Assembly (NCBI GenBank): GCA_020431405.1
Contig: JAGQIK010000416.1
Span: forward strand, 1-59,101
From: Myxococcales bacterium
Lineage (GTDB): Bacteria > Myxococcota_A > Polyangia > GCA-2747355
Direction of reading: 5' to 3'
DNA length: 59,101 nt
Below are positions 54,083 through 59,101 of the stretch, in pieces. Every line of letters starts with the position of its first letter. The first letter of the stretch is position 1. Position numbers and translations under genes: made by a program. The notes beneath the pieces were generated by a model that saw nothing but the letters and a program-made list of their open reading frames with translations, was not told the DNA's origin and ran no database searches.

Positions 54083-54597
54083 CGCTGGTGCCGCGCGCGC
54101 TCGGCGGCGCTCCAGCGCGAAAACGGCCGCTGCGCCAGCTCGGCGTTGGTGTAGCGCGGCTCGTCGAGTCGCTCGCCGATCCACGGCGGGCGCCGTTCGG
54201 CGAGCACGCGCTCGAAGGCCTCGACGCTCTCGGCCTCGAGCTCGGCGAGCAGAAGCCCCGCGTTGTCGCCCGAAAACTCGTCGACCTCCCAGGTCACGCC
54301 CTCGTGCTGCACCAGGTGGCGCGTCTTTTCGACGACGCTGCCCGTACAGAGCTCGCCGAGCATCACGCGCGCGTCCTCGACCGGGATGGCGTACTCGAGC
54401 TCGCGTCGTACCAGCCCGCTCTCGGCGTCGGGCGCGCCCTTGATCGTCAGATAGGCCTTCTCGCCCTTGAGACGCGCGCGCACGGTGCAACGCTTGTCCG
54501 TCGAGAGATAGCCCTGCTTGATCGGCACGGACTTGTGCGCTGCCGCACGCCAGGCATCGCCGAGCACGGCGAACTTGGCTTCGATCTCCTGCCCCAT
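54079..54597 (-). CDS. CYTH-domain triphosphatase/adenylate-cyclase-like protein
   Basis: A 172-aa cytoplasmic CYTH protein. The fold's ExExK motif is E4-I-E6-A-K8 (MGQEIEAKF); later strand motifs are RARLKGEKAYLTIKG and RRELEYAIP, with WEVDEFSGDNAGLLLAELE. Such proteins hydrolyse inorganic triphosphate or, rarely, make cAMP; a triphosphatase is the likelier role. ATG 54597. First of a five-gene overlapping minus-strand run. Confidence 0.9.
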   Translation of the reverse strand: MGQEIEAKFAVLGDAWRAAAHKSVPIKQGYLSTDKRCTVRARLKGEKAYLTIKGAPDAESGLVRRELEYAIPVEDARVMLGELCTGSVVEKTRHLVQHEGVTWEVDEFSGDNAGLLLAELEAESVEAFERVLAERRPPWIGERLDEPRYTNAELAQRPFSRWSAAERARHQR

Positions 54598-54637
54598 GGT
54601 CTTAGCTGTCCTCGTCGGCGGCCACCGCTCGATCGTT

Positions 54638-57430
<2,793 letters not shown>

Positions 57431-57470
57431 GGCCGCGCAGTATAGCGGGCACGCGTGCTAACGTCCGCCC

Positions 57471-57890
57471 ATGGCCGAGACAATTTTTTCCAAGATCATT
57501 CGCGGCGAGATGCCCTGTCACAAGGTCTACGAGGACCAGCACGTGCTGGCGTTCCTCGACATCTTCCCGCTCTCCGAGGGCCACACGCTGGTGATCCCCA
57601 AGGAGGCGGCGCCGACGCTGGACAAGCTCTCCGACGACGCGGCGGCCGCCATCGGCCGCGTGCTGCCGCGCATCTGCCGCGCGGTGCTCGAGGCCACGGG
57701 CGCCAAAGAGTTCAACGTGCTGCAGAACAACGGCCCGATGGCGCACCAGGCCGTCTTCCACGTGCACTTCCACATCATCCCCAAGCCCAACGAGCACGAC
57801 GGCCTCGGCATCGCCTGGCCGACGAGCCCCATCGACCACGAGGCCGCCGAGGCGCTCGCCGCCGAGATCGCCGACGCCATCAACGGCTAG
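57471..57890 (+). CDS. HIT-family nucleotide hydrolase
   Basis: A 139-aa cytoplasmic protein with the histidine triad H97-V-H99-F-H101 (HVHFHIIP), the active site that forms a nucleotidyl-His intermediate. The N-terminus (IFSKIIRGEMPCHKVYEDQ) is the Hint/HinT subgroup type. It hydrolyses AMP-amidates or related dinucleotides. ATG 57471. It is a single gene between leuS and a lipoprotein. Confidence 0.94.
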   Translation: MAETIFSKIIRGEMPCHKVYEDQHVLAFLDIFPLSEGHTLVIPKEAAPTLDKLSDDAAAAIGRVLPRICRAVLEATGAKEFNVLQNNGPMAHQAVFHVHFHIIPKPNEHDGLGIAWPTSPIDHEAAEALAAEIADAING

Positions 57891-57902
57891 CTAACAGCTA
57901 GC
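57886..57902. terminator. 7-bp palindrome over the HIT stop codon
   Basis: GCTAGCT-AAC-AGCTAGC, perfect arms, with the HIT stop (TAG) in the left arm. It lies between convergent genes and resembles the element at 50516-50533 in holding CTAG in the arms. Confidence 0.4.
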
Positions 57903-57926
57903 GCGGCAGCGCGGGGCGCCTGGGCC

Positions 57927-59101
57927 TCAGGGCGCGACCAGGCAGCGCAGGCCGACCTTGCCGCTGTCGCGCGCGTAGACGAGATACAGCAGCCGCTGGC
58001 CGTTGCTGTCGCGCGTGACGGCGCGCATCACGTGCTCGCTGCTGCCCGGGCCGTTGCTCAGCGCGGAGCCCGCGAACTGTTGCGGTGCGGCGCTCGCCAT
58101 CGCCGACCACCAGAAGCGCAGCGTCGTGCCGTCGCGCGTGGTGAACAGCAACAGCGGCGCGCCGGTCTGCGCGCGCACCAGCTCGAGCGCCGACGTGCTG
58201 GCCTGGCCGAGGTAGCCGTTGATCGTGTCGGTGTTGCCGCCGCCGGCGGTGAAGGTCGCCACGTCGATGCCGCTGGCAGCAACGTAGGCGACGGTCGCTT
58301 CGAGCGATGCCGCGTAGACGGCAGGGGGATCGCCGCTGACGCCGCTGCCGGCGGTGACGGCCTGCGCCGAGGAGCTGATCGCGGCGCGCCAGCTGCCGTT
58401 CGAGCTGCTCACCGACCAGGCGCTGGGATAGGTCGAGTTGTCGTCGAGGATGTCGAGGCGCACCGCGCCCGTGTCGCAGTTGAAGCACGTCGTTTCCGGG
58501 CGCGACGCGAGCTCCGCGTAGCGGTAGCTGGGGTAGGCGCCGTCGACTTGCGCGCGCATCAGCACGTCTGTCTGCGTGATGGCGCCGCCGCTCACGGCTT
58601 GCTGGCTGAGAACGTGCATCGTCTGGCCGTCGGGATGCAGGCGCGCCGCCACGCCGCCGCCGCCAAAGTGCAGCCCGCCGACGTAGTTGACGTTGATGTC
58701 GGGACGCCAGGTCGCGCTGTAGCTGTCGCGGCGCCGGTGGCGCAGGCGCGTGCCGCTGCCGTGATGCTCGCTGGCGAACATGTGCATGTGGCGCTGCGCG
58801 TCGATGACGATGTCGACCCCCGCCGCGATGAGCCCGAGCTGCACGGTGCGCGGCGGGGTGAAGCCGCCCGTCGTGTAGAACGTCTCTTGCGCGCTGCTGG
58901 CGGGCATGGGCTGGCTGTGCGCGACGACCCAGACGCGACCGTCGGGGTCGACGGCGAGGCGCAGGCGCTGGGCGGTCATCGCCATGTTGGTCTCGGCGAC
59001 AAACGGGCAGCTCGGGCCAGGCCCGAGGTCCGGCGTGCCGGGGCCGTCGCCGGGCGCCGCGTCGCTCGCGTCGGGCGCCGCGCCGTCGGCGTCGCTGGCG
59101 C
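57927..59101 (-). CDS. secreted protein, N-terminus beyond window
   Basis: The frame is open to the right edge, so the gene is 5'-partial; an ATG at 58985 is internal. The visible N-terminal part is an Asp/Ala/Gly/Pro spacer (DASDAAPGDGPGTPDLGPGP), as in secreted myxobacterial lipoproteins, then CPFVAETNMAMTAQRL. The rest looks like a beta-propeller: repeated blades with LAVDPDGRVWVVAHS, DAQRHMHMFASEHHG, RDGTTLRFWWSA and LLYLVYARDSGKVGLRC. Its role is unknown. It is convergent with the HIT gene. Confidence 0.7.
   Translation of the reverse strand, partial: ASDADGAAPDASDAAPGDGPGTPDLGPGPSCPFVAETNMAMTAQRLRLAVDPDGRVWVVAHSQPMPASSAQETFYTTGGFTPPRTVQLGLIAAGVDIVIDAQRHMHMFASEHHGSGTRLRHRRRDSYSATWRPDINVNYVGGLHFGGGGVAARLHPDGQTMHVLSQQAVSGGAITQTDVLMRAQVDGAYPSYRYAELASRPETTCFNCDTGAVRLDILDDNSTYPSAWSVSSSNGSWRAAISSSAQAVTAGSGVSGDPPAVYAASLEATVAYVAASGIDVATFTAGGGNTDTINGYLGQASTSALELVRAQTGAPLLLFTTRDGTTLRFWWSAMASAAPQQFAGSALSNGPGSSEHVMRAVTRDSNGQRLLYLVYARDSGKVGLRCLVAP

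Noticed and set aside
54083-54490. In-frame upstream extension of the LpoB-like gene
   Set aside because: Arg-rich shadow of the CYTH gene; ATG 54082 starts a clean signal peptide.

Overview
The window is a GC-rich, densely packed stretch of a Gram-negative chromosome, probably from Myxococcota (old Deltaproteobacteria). The basis is the gene content: MopE-type lipoproteins with D-x-D-x-D metal loops, parallel beta-helix lipoproteins with Cys-rich heads, a DUF1592/DUF1552 pair, DUF547, many outer-membrane proteins, and frequent GTG/TTG starts. No rRNA, tRNA, CRISPR array, insertion sequence or phage gene was seen. The first and last genes run off the window.

Layout. 1-3.7 kb: end of a polysaccharide-flippase fusion, a very small minus-strand gene that looks like a selenoprotein, and a VOC/WYL-regulator pair with two palindromic operators. 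3.7-6.3 kb: tandem membrane-anchored propeller paralogs. 6.3-10.7 kb (minus): fatty-acid hydroxylase, TetR regulator, a low-complexity protein and a 3-hydroxyacyl-CoA dehydrogenase/enoyl-CoA hydratase fusion. 10.8-17.7 kb: MscS channel, 1196-residue membrane P-loop ATPase, second MscS channel. 17.7-19.3 kb: heptamer repeats around a small Zn-finger membrane protein, then a MopE-like lipoprotein. 19.5-25.7 kb: tamA-tamB. 25.7-32.4 kb: a Cys-rich lipoprotein and two divergent beta-helix lipoprotein paralogs, one frameshifted. 32.4-36.9 kb: RluA-type synthase, DUF547 lipoprotein, an SLC4 (eukaryotic-type bicarbonate transporter) homologue, a cytochrome-like lipoprotein. 36.9-43.3 kb (minus): TetR, LolA-like protein, two FtsX/MacB permeases, ATPase and outer-membrane barrel in one overlapping operon. 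43.7-48.9 kb: DUF1592, DUF1552, cytochrome-like lipoprotein and barrel protein. 49-50.5 kb: rsmE and a methyltransferase. 50.5-54.6 kb (minus): CYTH, duplicated LpoB-like protein, ABC-2 ATPase and permease, ExbD-like lipoprotein. 54.6-59.1 kb: leuS, a HIT protein and a partial lipoprotein.

Most genes serve the cell envelope: outer-membrane assembly (TamA/TamB), lipid or lipoprotein traffic (LolA-like/FtsX), osmotic response (MscS), and surface lipoproteins. The two strongest leads are the candidate selenoprotein with a SECIS-like hairpin at 2267-2449 and the bacterial SLC4 transporter at 34219-36285. The MscS-ATPase-MscS cassette is the best candidate for an undescribed multi-gene system. All function calls come from reading sequence and remembered family motifs; no database search was run.
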